From contig JAEZPL010000801.1 of the NCBI GenBank assembly GCA_023413605.1, forward strand, positions 1-6,480: a stretch of DNA of 6,480 nt. Reading direction: 5' to 3'. The notes beneath the pieces were generated by a model. That model saw only the letters and a list, made by a program, of their open reading frames with translations. It made no database searches and was not told where the DNA came from. This document shows positions 1 to 5,286 of this stretch, piece after piece; the stretch's first letter is position 1; each line of letters starts with the position of its first letter. This DNA is from Pseudomonadota bacterium. Its GTDB lineage: Bacteria; Pseudomonadota; Alphaproteobacteria; Azospirillales; Azospirillaceae. The position numbers and the translations under genes were made by a program.

Positions 1-79
1 CGCCCGCCGCCGCAACCTGCTTGAACAGGCGCAGCTCGCCGACCGCCAGCGCCTGGAATTCATGAGCAAGTTCTACTGA
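1..79 (+). CDS. 3' end of an upstream gene, probably a phage structural gene
   Basis: Codons beginning at position 2 read to a TGA at 77-79. They encode 25 residues ending in ...RQRLEFMSKFY, which are charged, probably helical, and too few to assign to a family. The gene points the same way as the tail fibre gene and ends 56 bp before it. In T7-like phages the gene before the tail fibre encodes an internal virion protein, so that is a guess from gene order only. The gap holds a perfect 10-bp palindrome (ATCGGCCGAT, 91-100) but no T-run, so no terminator is called there. Confidence 0.6.
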   Translation, partial: ARRRNLLEQAQLADRQRLEFMSKFY

Positions 80-135
80 CGAATCGCTTCATCGGCCGAT
101 CCGACCCTTCGATTCCCTTATCCGGGGGCCATTCC

Positions 136-2196
136 ATGCCCAGTTCGATCCAGATCCCGCGCGGGACTCCGCGGGTGCAGTATCTTGCCGACGGCGCGCA
201 GGCGACCTTCACCTTTCCGTTCCCGATCTTCGCGGCAAGCGACCTCCAGGTCTTCCTGGGGGCCGCGCTGCAATCGACGGGCTACAGCGTGTCCGGCGCC
301 GGTGAAACGGACGGCGGCACGGTGGCCTTCGCCGCGCCGCCGGCGTCGGGCACGCCGGTGCTGCTGCGCCGCCGCGTGCCGGTGGAGCGCACCAGCGATT
401 TCCTGGAAAGCGGGCCGCTGCCCGCCTCCAGCCTGAACCGGGAGTTCGACCAGCTCACCGCCGCGCTCCAGCAGGTGGCCGGCGACCAGGAGCTGATGCT
501 GCGCTACACCGACACCGATCTGCCGGCTTCCAACCTGCTGCCGGGGCGCGCGGTGCGGTCGGGCAACCTGCTGGCCTTCGATTCGACCGGCAACCCCACC
601 GTCCGCCCGCCGGTGGACGAGGAGGCGCTGTCGACCTTTGTCGCGCCGGGGGCCGGCGCCGTCCGCCGCCCGGTGCGCGAAAAGCTGGCCGATTGCGTGT
701 CGGTGAAGGACTTCGGCGCGGTCGGCGACGGCGTGGTGGATGACACGGTGGCGATCCAGGCCGCGCTGACCAGCGCCAAGGCCGTCTACGTCCCGCCCGG
801 AACCTACAGGATCGCCAACACGCTGACCGTCGGCCATGGCCAGTCGCTGGTCGGGGCCGGCCAATCCTCCATCATCAAGGGGGCCTCGGCGGCGTTCGAC
901 CTGATCCATCTGCCGGACGGCTACGCCACCGTGTCGCTGTTGCAGCTGGAAAACGGCAACGTTGGCGTCCGCCTGTTCGGGCGCGACGGCCCGTGCGTTC
1001 AGAACACGCTGACCGACCTGACGATCTGGGACGCGCGGGTCGGGCTGGTGCTCGACGGCTATGTGGACCCGAACCGGCCTTGCTACTGGAACAACGTGGC
1101 GCGCGTGCTGGTCGCCCGGCCGGCGGTCCACGGCGTGTGGCTGATGCGCAGCGGCGACGGCGACACGCCCAACGCCAACCGCTTCCACATGGTGCGCGTC
1201 TATTCGCTGTCCGCGCCGGTCAGCGGCAGCGGCTTCTATGTGGAGCAGGGCAGGTACAACAACAGCTTCCTGGACTGCGAAGCGAACCTGTCCACCATGG
1301 CGCAGGCCTGTTTCCGCGTTGGCGCCAACAGCGACAAAACTCTGATCCTGAACTTCTACGCCGAGTCGCTGGGCAGCGTGCCGAACGTGCAGCTCGACGC
1401 CGGGTCGGTGGAGACGGCCATCGTCAACCTGCTGTCCATGTCGACCGGGCCGGCGATCCACGACCGCTCGGGCGGGCGCTACACGGCGGTCAACGCCGGC
1501 TATCCGGAGAAGAACCGCCTGGAGCGGAGCCGCATCACCGAACTGGTCGTGGAGGCGCTGCGCTACGACACCGAGTTCGTGGAGCCCGCGTCCGGGGGGC
1601 TGGTGCAGCCGGACCTGACCTGCTCCGTCTATCTGGTCAGCGCCTACGGCGGCAATGTCGAGTTCCGGCTGCCGGCGGCGGGGGCGGCCAACGGGAACGC
1701 GGTCACCGTCAAGCGGACCGACGCGTCTGCCCATGTCCTGACCATCACTGAGGCTGGCACCGGGGCCGGTGGGCCGGGGCCGGGGCCGGGGCCGGGGCCG
1801 GATGGCCGGGCCGTGACGCTCGGCAACCGCTACGACTTCGTCACGCTGGTCTCCAACGGCGCCGGCTGGTGGATCGTCGCCGGCAACAGCCTGCCGGGCA
1901 ACGCCGGCTTCCGCGACCAGCCCGGCCTGTTCGAGCCGGACCTGAACCAGTCGCTCTATCTCGTCAGCGCCTTCAGCGGGGCCGTGACGGTGCAGCTGCC
2001 CGCGCCCAGCGCCGCCCACGCGGTCGGGCGCACTGTGACGATCAAGAAGTCGGACGTGTCCGGCAACCCCGTCACCGTCACCAAGGCTGGCGGCGGCGGG
2101 CCGGACAACGCGCCGGTGACGCTGGCCTCCACCGGCAGCGCGGTGACCGTCATGTCCAACGGAGCGGCGTGGCACATCCTGGGGCGGGTCCCGTGA
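136..2196 (+). CDS. Phage tail fibre/tailspike: T7-type N-terminus, pectate-lyase-like beta-helix, duplicated C-terminal module
   Basis: This 686-residue protein probably binds, and may degrade, surface polysaccharide on the host cell. Residues about 10-125 resemble the T7 tail fibre N-terminal domain that attaches the fibre to the tail: DGAQATFTFPFPIF is followed by LRRRVPVERTSDF and a helix around SSLNREFDQL. From about residue 188 the motif VKDFGAVGDG starts a pectate_lyase_3-type right-handed beta-helix, the fold of many phage depolymerases; I could not identify its catalytic residues. Residues 491-584 and 600-686 are two copies of one beta-rich module (PDL..S.YLVSA, then TVK+sD...VT+T.AG, then VTL, then SNGA.W.I). 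A (Gly-Pro)5 run lies in copy one. The ATG at 136 has only a weak G-rich sequence upstream. The stop overlaps the terminase start by one base. The tailspike role is strongly supported; depolymerase activity is inferred. Confidence 0.88.
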   Translation: MPSSIQIPRGTPRVQYLADGAQATFTFPFPIFAASDLQVFLGAALQSTGYSVSGAGETDGGTVAFAAPPASGTPVLLRRRVPVERTSDFLESGPLPASSLNREFDQLTAALQQVAGDQELMLRYTDTDLPASNLLPGRAVRSGNLLAFDSTGNPTVRPPVDEEALSTFVAPGAGAVRRPVREKLADCVSVKDFGAVGDGVVDDTVAIQAALTSAKAVYVPPGTYRIANTLTVGHGQSLVGAGQSSIIKGASAAFDLIHLPDGYATVSLLQLENGNVGVRLFGRDGPCVQNTLTDLTIWDARVGLVLDGYVDPNRPCYWNNVARVLVARPAVHGVWLMRSGDGDTPNANRFHMVRVYSLSAPVSGSGFYVEQGRYNNSFLDCEANLSTMAQACFRVGANSDKTLILNFYAESLGSVPNVQLDAGSVETAIVNLLSMSTGPAIHDRSGGRYTAVNAGYPEKNRLERSRITELVVEALRYDTEFVEPASGGLVQPDLTCSVYLVSAYGGNVEFRLPAAGAANGNAVTVKRTDASAHVLTITEAGTGAGGPGPGPGPGPDGRAVTLGNRYDFVTLVSNGAGWWIVAGNSLPGNAGFRDQPGLFEPDLNQSLYLVSAFSGAVTVQLPAPSAAHAVGRTVTIKKSDVSGNPVTVTKAGGGGPDNAPVTLASTGSAVTVMSNGAAWHILGRVP
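1606..2193 (+). repeat. Tandem duplication of a tail fibre C-terminal module, coding level
   Basis: The two protein copies begin at residues 491 (QPDLTCSVYLVSAYGG) and 600 (EPDLNQSLYLVSAFSG), so the period is 109 residues. They share, in order, a YLVSA strand, a V..RLPA/V.QLPA strand, a TVKR/TIKK strand, an alternating VT.T.AG strand, PD...VTL, and a closing SNGA.W.I strand. Copy one is longer because it carries the Gly-Pro run where copy two has only GGGGPDN. Each copy spans roughly 260-280 bp, and the DNA is diverged but recognisably similar, for example CCGGACCTGA at both starts. Confidence 0.8.
1771..1801 (+). repeat. GGGGCC hexanucleotide tandem repeat coding (Gly-Pro)5
   Basis: Four perfect GGGGCC units occupy 1776-1799, with partial units on either side making an uninterrupted repeat from 1771 to 1801. 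One more GGGGCC sits just upstream at 1762-1767. In the tail fibre frame the tract reads as alternating GGG and CCG codons, giving Gly-Pro five times (residues 546-555). Gains or losses of whole units would keep the reading frame. The G-runs could form a G-quadruplex on the coding strand; that is inferred from the sequence only. Confidence 0.9.
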
Positions 2197-3785
2197 TGGC
2201 CGGCGCAGATCAGAAGAAGGCAGACCAGAAGAACGCGGCCCAAAAGGACGCAGCCCAAAAGGACGCAGAGCGTAAGAAGAAGGGCTTCTTCGCCTTCCTC
2301 CACGACTGGAACAAGCTGTCCGACCTCGTCACGCCGCGCCACCATCGCAAGATCGCCCTGTGGCTGGAGGGGCAGTGCGCGGGTGGCGCCCGGCGCATGC
2401 TGTTGATGGCCTTCCGCGGGGCGGGCAAGTCGTCGCTGGTCGGGCTATTCGCGGCCTGGATGCTGTACCAGGCCCCCAACCGGCGGCTGCTGGTGCTGGC
2501 GGCGGACATGAAGCTGGCCAAGAAGATGGTGCGCAACGTCAAGCGCATCATCGAGCGCCACCCGGACACGAAGCACCTGAAGCCGCCCGCGAAGGAGCGC
2601 GACCAGTGGGCCGCCGACCAGTTCACCGTGGTCCGCCCGCAGGAACTGCGCGATTCCTCCATGGTGGCGGCGGGCAGCGGCGGCAACATCACGGGCCGCC
2701 GCGCCGACGTGGGGATCTGCGACGCGGGGGAGGTGCCGCGCACCTCCGGCAGTCCGGGCAAGCGCGCCGACCTGCGGGACAAGCTGGCGGAGATCGAATA
2801 CCTGCTGGTGCCGGGCGGCGTGCAGCTCTACGTCGGGACGCCGCACAGCTACTACTCCATCTACGCGGACGAACCGCGGACGGAGGTGGGGGAGATGCGG
2901 CCCTTCCTGGACGGCTTCGCCCGGCTGGTGCTGCCCGTCTACACGGAGGGGCCGGACGGCAAGCGCGTCTATGCCTGGTCCCGGCGCTACGACGAGGCGC
3001 ACGTCAACCGCATCCGCAAGGCGACCGGCCCGAACAAGTTCACCAGCCAGATGCTGCTGAGGCCGGTCAATGACGCGGAAGGCTTCCTCGACCTCGGCCG
3101 GCTCGGCCGCTACGACGGGGTGCTGGAATACCGGGAATCGATGGGCCGCGCGGTGCTGACGCTGAACGGCATGCGCATGGCGTCGGCCTCCTGCTGGTGG
3201 GATCCGGCCTTCGCCCGGCCGGCCGCGGAGGGCGGCAAGCCCGGCGATTCCAGCGTCGTCGCCGCCGTGTTCGGCGGGACGGACGGGCGCTTCTACCTGC
3301 ACCGGGTGCTCTATCTGGCGGTGGACCCCGGCGATCCGGACACGGAGGCGGAGCAGCAGTGCGCCCAGGTCGCCCGCTTCCTGGAGGAGCATCACCTGCC
3401 GTCGGTGCATGTGGAGACCAACGGCATCGGGCGCTTCCTGCCGGGGCTGCTGCGCAAGGCGCTGGACAAGGCGAAGGTCGCCGCCTCCGTCGTCGAGCAG
3501 TCCAGCCGCAAGGCCAAGGCCGCGCGAATCCAGGAGGCGTTCGACGCGCTGCTGGCCGGCGAACGCCTGCTCGCCCACGCCAGCGTCTGGGACACGCCCT
3601 TCGTCCGCGAGATGCGGGAATGGTCGCCGGACGGCCGCTACAAGGGGCGCGACGACGGTCTGGACGCCGTGGCCGGCGCCCTGTCCTGCGAACCCTTCCG
3701 GTTCGAGCGCTCCTCCACTCCCGAACGCCGCCCGGACTGGCGCGGCACGGCCCCGGTGGTGGCGCCGGCGGGTTGGGAGGTGTGA
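2196..3785 (+). CDS. terL: Phage terminase large subunit, T7 gp19-like (DNA packaging ATPase/nuclease)
   Basis: This 529-residue protein is the motor that pumps DNA into the prohead and cuts the concatemer. The ATG at 2196 overlaps the tail fibre stop (TGATG); reading further upstream would run inside the tail fibre gene. Residues 6-29 are a Lys/Gln/Ala-rich tail with an AAQKD AAQKD repeat. Walker A is RGAGKS at 74-79. GNITGRRAD precedes the Walker B region at 173-180, which reads VGICDAGE. The coupling motif LYVGTP ends at about residue 216. The RNase H-like nuclease has candidate acids D336 (WWDPAF), E407 (HVETN), D486/D487 and D490 (GRDDGLDAVA). The order and spacing match T7 gp19, whose Walker B region reads IIIADDVE; here the second Asp is Ala and the Val is Gly. 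No small terminase gene lies beside it, unlike T7. The family is certain; whether it still hydrolyses ATP is uncertain. Confidence 0.95.
   Translation: MAGADQKKADQKNAAQKDAAQKDAERKKKGFFAFLHDWNKLSDLVTPRHHRKIALWLEGQCAGGARRMLLMAFRGAGKSSLVGLFAAWMLYQAPNRRLLVLAADMKLAKKMVRNVKRIIERHPDTKHLKPPAKERDQWAADQFTVVRPQELRDSSMVAAGSGGNITGRRADVGICDAGEVPRTSGSPGKRADLRDKLAEIEYLLVPGGVQLYVGTPHSYYSIYADEPRTEVGEMRPFLDGFARLVLPVYTEGPDGKRVYAWSRRYDEAHVNRIRKATGPNKFTSQMLLRPVNDAEGFLDLGRLGRYDGVLEYRESMGRAVLTLNGMRMASASCWWDPAFARPAAEGGKPGDSSVVAAVFGGTDGRFYLHRVLYLAVDPGDPDTEAEQQCAQVARFLEEHHLPSVHVETNGIGRFLPGLLRKALDKAKVAASVVEQSSRKAKAARIQEAFDALLAGERLLAHASVWDTPFVREMREWSPDGRYKGRDDGLDAVAGALSCEPFRFERSSTPERRPDWRGTAPVVAPAGWEV
2238..2267 (+). repeat. 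15-bp perfect tandem repeat in the terminase N-terminal tail
   Basis: GCCCAAAAGGACGCA occurs twice back to back (2238-2252 and 2253-2267), encoding AQKDA twice (residues 15-24). Looser copies of the same pattern (ADQKKADQKNA) precede it, so the whole tail at residues 4-24 appears to have grown by slippage. A change of one unit keeps the reading frame. Confidence 0.9.
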
Positions 3786-3820
3786 GGCGCCGCCGTTCCG
3801 AGCCGAGTTCCTAGCCGATC

Positions 3821-3851
3821 AGGCCGCTTCCCAACCGGGAACGGCCTTTTT
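3821..3851 (+). terminator. Intrinsic (Rho-independent) terminator after terL
   Basis: AGGCCG (3821-3826), a bulged C, and TTCCC (3828-3832) pair with GGGAA (3837-3841) and CGGCCT (3842-3847) around an AACC loop. This gives an 11-bp GC-rich stem with one bulge, running straight into TTTTT (3847-3851, the first T paired). It lies 36 bp after the terminase stop and 25 bp before the next start. The lysis pair downstream must therefore depend on read-through or on a promoter inside or before the hairpin; I see no clear one. Confidence 0.85.
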
Positions 3852-3876
3852 CCTTGCCCACATTCGGAGAACCGCA

Positions 3877-4188
3877 ATGCATGAGACCGTCGATCTGGTC
3901 TGGTGGATCACGGCCGTGGAACTGCCCGTCATGGGCGGGCTTTTCTGGCTGATCACGAGGCTGCGCAACGACTCGCAAAGCGCGCTGGAGGATCTGCGCA
4001 TGCGCGCCGAGTCCGCGCAGGCGCAGGTGCGCGAGAGCCTGGCCGCCTACAAGCTGGAGGTCGCCAAGACCTACGTCTCCTTCGCCACGCTGAAGGACGT
4101 GGAGCAGCGCCTGACCGACCACCTGCTGCGCATCGAGAACAAGCTGGAAAGCGGCTGCACGACCTTCGTCGACGGTGGCCGGCGATGA
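3877..4188 (+). CDS. Small phage membrane protein with one helix and a coiled coil (holin or spanin candidate)
   Basis: This 103-residue protein has one hydrophobic segment (residues about 7-27, LVWWITAVELPVMGGLFWLI). A long, charged, probably coiled-coil helix follows (residues about 30-92, rich in E, R, K, L and A), then a short tail with one Cys (GCTTF). The start is firm: GGAGA at 3866-3870 is six bases before the ATG. Acidic residues precede the segment and TRLRN follows it, so the positive-inside rule predicts N-out/C-in. That argues against a standard inner-membrane spanin, whose coiled coil is periplasmic. Its stop overlaps the start of the cell wall hydrolase (ATGA), so the two are probably translated together as a lysis pair. 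I do not recognise a family; holin-like is the leading guess, from position and topology only. Confidence 0.8.
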   Translation: MHETVDLVWWITAVELPVMGGLFWLITRLRNDSQSALEDLRMRAESAQAQVRESLAAYKLEVAKTYVSFATLKDVEQRLTDHLLRIENKLESGCTTFVDGGRR

Positions 4189-4691
4189 GCGCGCGTGCCC
4201 TGAAGGCCGAACCCGAGCCCACATCGGACCCGGGTGCGGCGGTGCCCATATCAGCCGTCGCGGACCGGCCGACGCCGGCCGACGATGCCGTTGACACGCT
4301 GGCCCGCACACTGTGGGGCATGGCGCGCGGGGAACCCGTGCGGGCGATGGAGGCGGTGGCGGCCGTGGTTATGAACCGCGTCCGCCGCGCGCGGGACCGT
4401 GGCGGCTGGTGGTGGGGCGGCGACGTCGTGTCGGTCTGCCGCAAGCCCGGTCAGTTCGCCTGCTGGAACCCCGACGCGCCGGACCGGGCGGCGTTGGCGG
4501 CGGTCACGTCCGCCGACCCGGCCTTTGCCGCCGGCCTGCGCATCGCGCGACGCGCGGTGGCCGGCCTGCTGCCGGATCCGACGCAGGGGGCGACCCATTG
4601 CCACGGTGCTGGCGGGGATCCCGATTGGGCGCATGGCCGGTGCGCCTGCGCCGAAATCGGAACGCTCCTGTTCTACAACGACGTGGAATGA
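4185..4691 (+). CDS. Cell wall hydrolase, SleB/CwlJ family (phage endolysin-like), with altered active-site region
   Basis: This 168-residue protein belongs to the SleB/CwlJ family (Hydrolase_2), whose members cut peptidoglycan and often serve as phage endolysins in alphaproteobacteria. After a Pro-rich tail of about 30 residues it reads VDTLARTLWGMARGEPVRA (35-53), then AVAAVVMNRVR, CRKPGQFACWNPD (86-98), GATHCHG (136-141) and FYNDVE at the C-terminus. No signal peptide or membrane helix is visible. The family motif is GE(A/S)RGEP; here the first Glu, the residue thought to be catalytic, is Met46, while Glu50 remains. From memory of relatives, PWQF has become PGQF (G89), THYH has become THCH (C139), and the His before LFYNDVE is Leu. 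The fold assignment is strong, but activity is doubtful. The ATG overlaps the preceding stop, and no good ribosome site of its own is seen. Confidence 0.88.
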   Translation: MSARALKAEPEPTSDPGAAVPISAVADRPTPADDAVDTLARTLWGMARGEPVRAMEAVAAVVMNRVRRARDRGGWWWGGDVVSVCRKPGQFACWNPDAPDRAALAAVTSADPAFAAGLRIARRAVAGLLPDPTQGATHCHGAGGDPDWAHGRCACAEIGTLLFYNDVE

Positions 4692-4711
4692 GCCGGGGAT
4701 TGATCCTCGGC
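4692..4711. terminator. Hairpin between convergent genes, weak terminator candidate
   Basis: GCCGGGGAT (4692-4700) pairs with ATCCTCGGC (4703-4711) with one G-T pair. The stem begins at the base after the hydrolase stop codon. There is no T-run on either strand, so it is at best a weak or Rho-assisted bidirectional stop between the hydrolase and the minus-strand gene. Confidence 0.35.
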
Positions 4712-4735
4712 CGGCCATGCCGTTGCGGGCAGGCG

Positions 4736-4984
4736 TCAGACCGCTTCCTTGATCATCGCCAGATAGATCTTCCAGGCGGTTTCGACCGACACGCCGCCGG
4801 CACGCGATCCGGAGGCCAGCATCGCCGCCGTCGGCTTCAGCGGAACGGGGACGTGGCTCGCTTCGCCCATGGAGCCGAGGGTGGGGGCTCCCAAGGGGGC
4901 CGCGCCCAGGGCGTTCACGGACGAGTCGAGCGCGCGTTCCGCCGCGTGCTGTTCCTTAACCACCGACATTGCAATCGCGTTCAT
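4736..4984 (-). CDS. Small protein of unknown function behind a sigma-54-type promoter
   Basis: This 82-residue protein begins MNAIAMSVVKEQHAAERALD, an amphipathic helix. A flexible Ala/Gly/Pro-rich middle follows (about 28-62), then a second short helix near the C-terminus (VETAWKIYLAMIKEAV). It has no cysteine, signal peptide or convincing membrane segment. The start is well fixed: AAGGAGG on the minus strand (4991-4997 on plus) lies six bases before the ATG, the best ribosome site in the window. An open frame continues upstream to 5230 but lacks such a site and would include the promoter region. I do not recognise the family. The N-terminus is faintly like small motility-associated YjfB-type proteins, which I consider unproven. 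The gene converges on the hydrolase; its promoter suggests a regulated host gene, though phage cargo is possible. Confidence 0.75.
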   Translation of the reverse strand: MNAIAMSVVKEQHAAERALDSSVNALGAAPLGAPTLGSMGEASHVPVPLKPTAAMLASGSRAGGVSVETAWKIYLAMIKEAV

Positions 4985-5010
4985 GGCGGACCTCCTTGAG
5001 TTGCCATTCC

Positions 5011-5030
5011 CACAGCAATCCCGATGCCAA
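5011..5030 (-). promoter_or_regulatory. Sigma-54 (RpoN) -24/-12 promoter
   Basis: On the minus strand this reads TTGGCATCGGGATTGCTGTG. It matches the sigma-54 consensus YTGGCAC-N5-TTGCW with one change (CAT for CAC) and exactly ten bases between the GG of -24 and the GC of -12. Transcription would start near 5003, giving a leader of about 19 nt that contains the AAGGAGG site of the small gene. Sigma-54 promoters need an activator ATPase bound upstream. Confidence 0.65.
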
Positions 5031-5124
5031 CGACCAAAGGTTTTGCCGAGGTTGAGGAATTCCCTGAGGTTGCGGCGATTCCGGGCCCGCGGAACGGTGG
5101 CGGGGGGAGTCTTCGGAGGGGCCG

Positions 5125-5182
5125 CATCTGCAAAATGCCGTCGAAAACCCGCCTCGCCATTTGCAAAATGCAATGCAGATGG
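5125..5182. promoter_or_regulatory. Cluster of three CATYTGCA boxes, candidate activator or operator site
   Basis: CATCTGCAAAATGC (5125-5138) and CATTTGCAAAATGC (5158-5171) match at 13 of 14 bases and are 33 bp apart, about three helical turns. A third box, TGCAGATG (5174-5181), is the exact reverse complement of the first eight bases. The second and third boxes form a dyad, CCATTTGCA-N8-TGCAGATGG (5157-5182), with one mismatch, and TTGCA-AAA-TGCAA (5161-5173) is a perfect inner dyad. The cluster lies about 120-180 bp upstream of the predicted sigma-54 start and 105-160 bp upstream of the DUF952 gene. Which gene it controls, and which protein binds, cannot be read from sequence. Confidence 0.5.
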
Positions 5183-5286
5183 AGGGGACGGCACCTCTTG
5201 GCGCCTCTTGTCGCGGCCTGTTGGTCCCAACTCGCTTCCCGATCCGCTTCCGGGCTGGTCGGCTTTCGGGTAATGTCCCCGGCGCC

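Larger units (their letters stand above)
4985..5286. other. Divergent intergenic region of about 300 bp
   Basis: Besides the sigma-54 promoter and the CATYTGCA cluster, this stretch holds an 8-bp palindrome GGAATTCC (5056-5063), a GAGGTTG direct repeat (5048-5054, 5066-5072) and a short hairpin TTCCG-GGCCCG-CGGAA (5079-5094). I find no tRNA, no integrase remnant and no convincing attachment core. Toward the DUF952 gene a TAATGT -10-like hexamer lies at 5271-5276, but its -35 partner is poor. No convincing coding sequence is seen. Confidence 0.6.

Noticed and set aside
91..100. Palindrome ATCGGCCGAT between the partial gene and the tail fibre gene
   Set aside because: A short palindrome of this kind is expected by chance in GC-rich DNA; no T-run follows and no promoter partner is clear.
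1771..1801. Possible CRISPR-like or regulatory repeat array
   Set aside because: The units are six bases without spacers and encode Gly-Pro in frame, so it is a simple coding repeat.
118..2175. Long antisense open frame (about 685 codons) opposite the tail fibre gene
   Set aside because: Its product is an Arg/Gly/Val/His-rich string with no recognisable domain, typical of the frame opposite GC-rich coding DNA; the forward frame has clear family motifs.
1869..2195. Upstream extension of the terminase frame
   Set aside because: It overlaps the tail fibre's conserved second module in another frame and has shadow-like composition; the ATG at 2196 overlapping the fibre stop is a natural start.
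2445..3578. Antisense open frame of 377 codons opposite the terminase gene
   Set aside because: Same GC-rich shadow pattern; the forward frame has Walker and nuclease motifs.
5079..5094. Hairpin TTCCG-GGCCCG-CGGAA as a terminator or attachment core
   Set aside because: The stem is only five base pairs, there is no T-run, and no second copy is seen in the window.
4985..5230. N-terminal extension of the small minus-strand gene
   Set aside because: It would translate through the sigma-54 promoter and the CATYTGCA boxes; the ATG at 4984 has a near-perfect Shine-Dalgarno.
5161..5286. N-terminal extension of the DUF952 gene
   Set aside because: The extra 42 residues have no family similarity and overlap the repeat cluster; DUF952 similarity begins at 5287.
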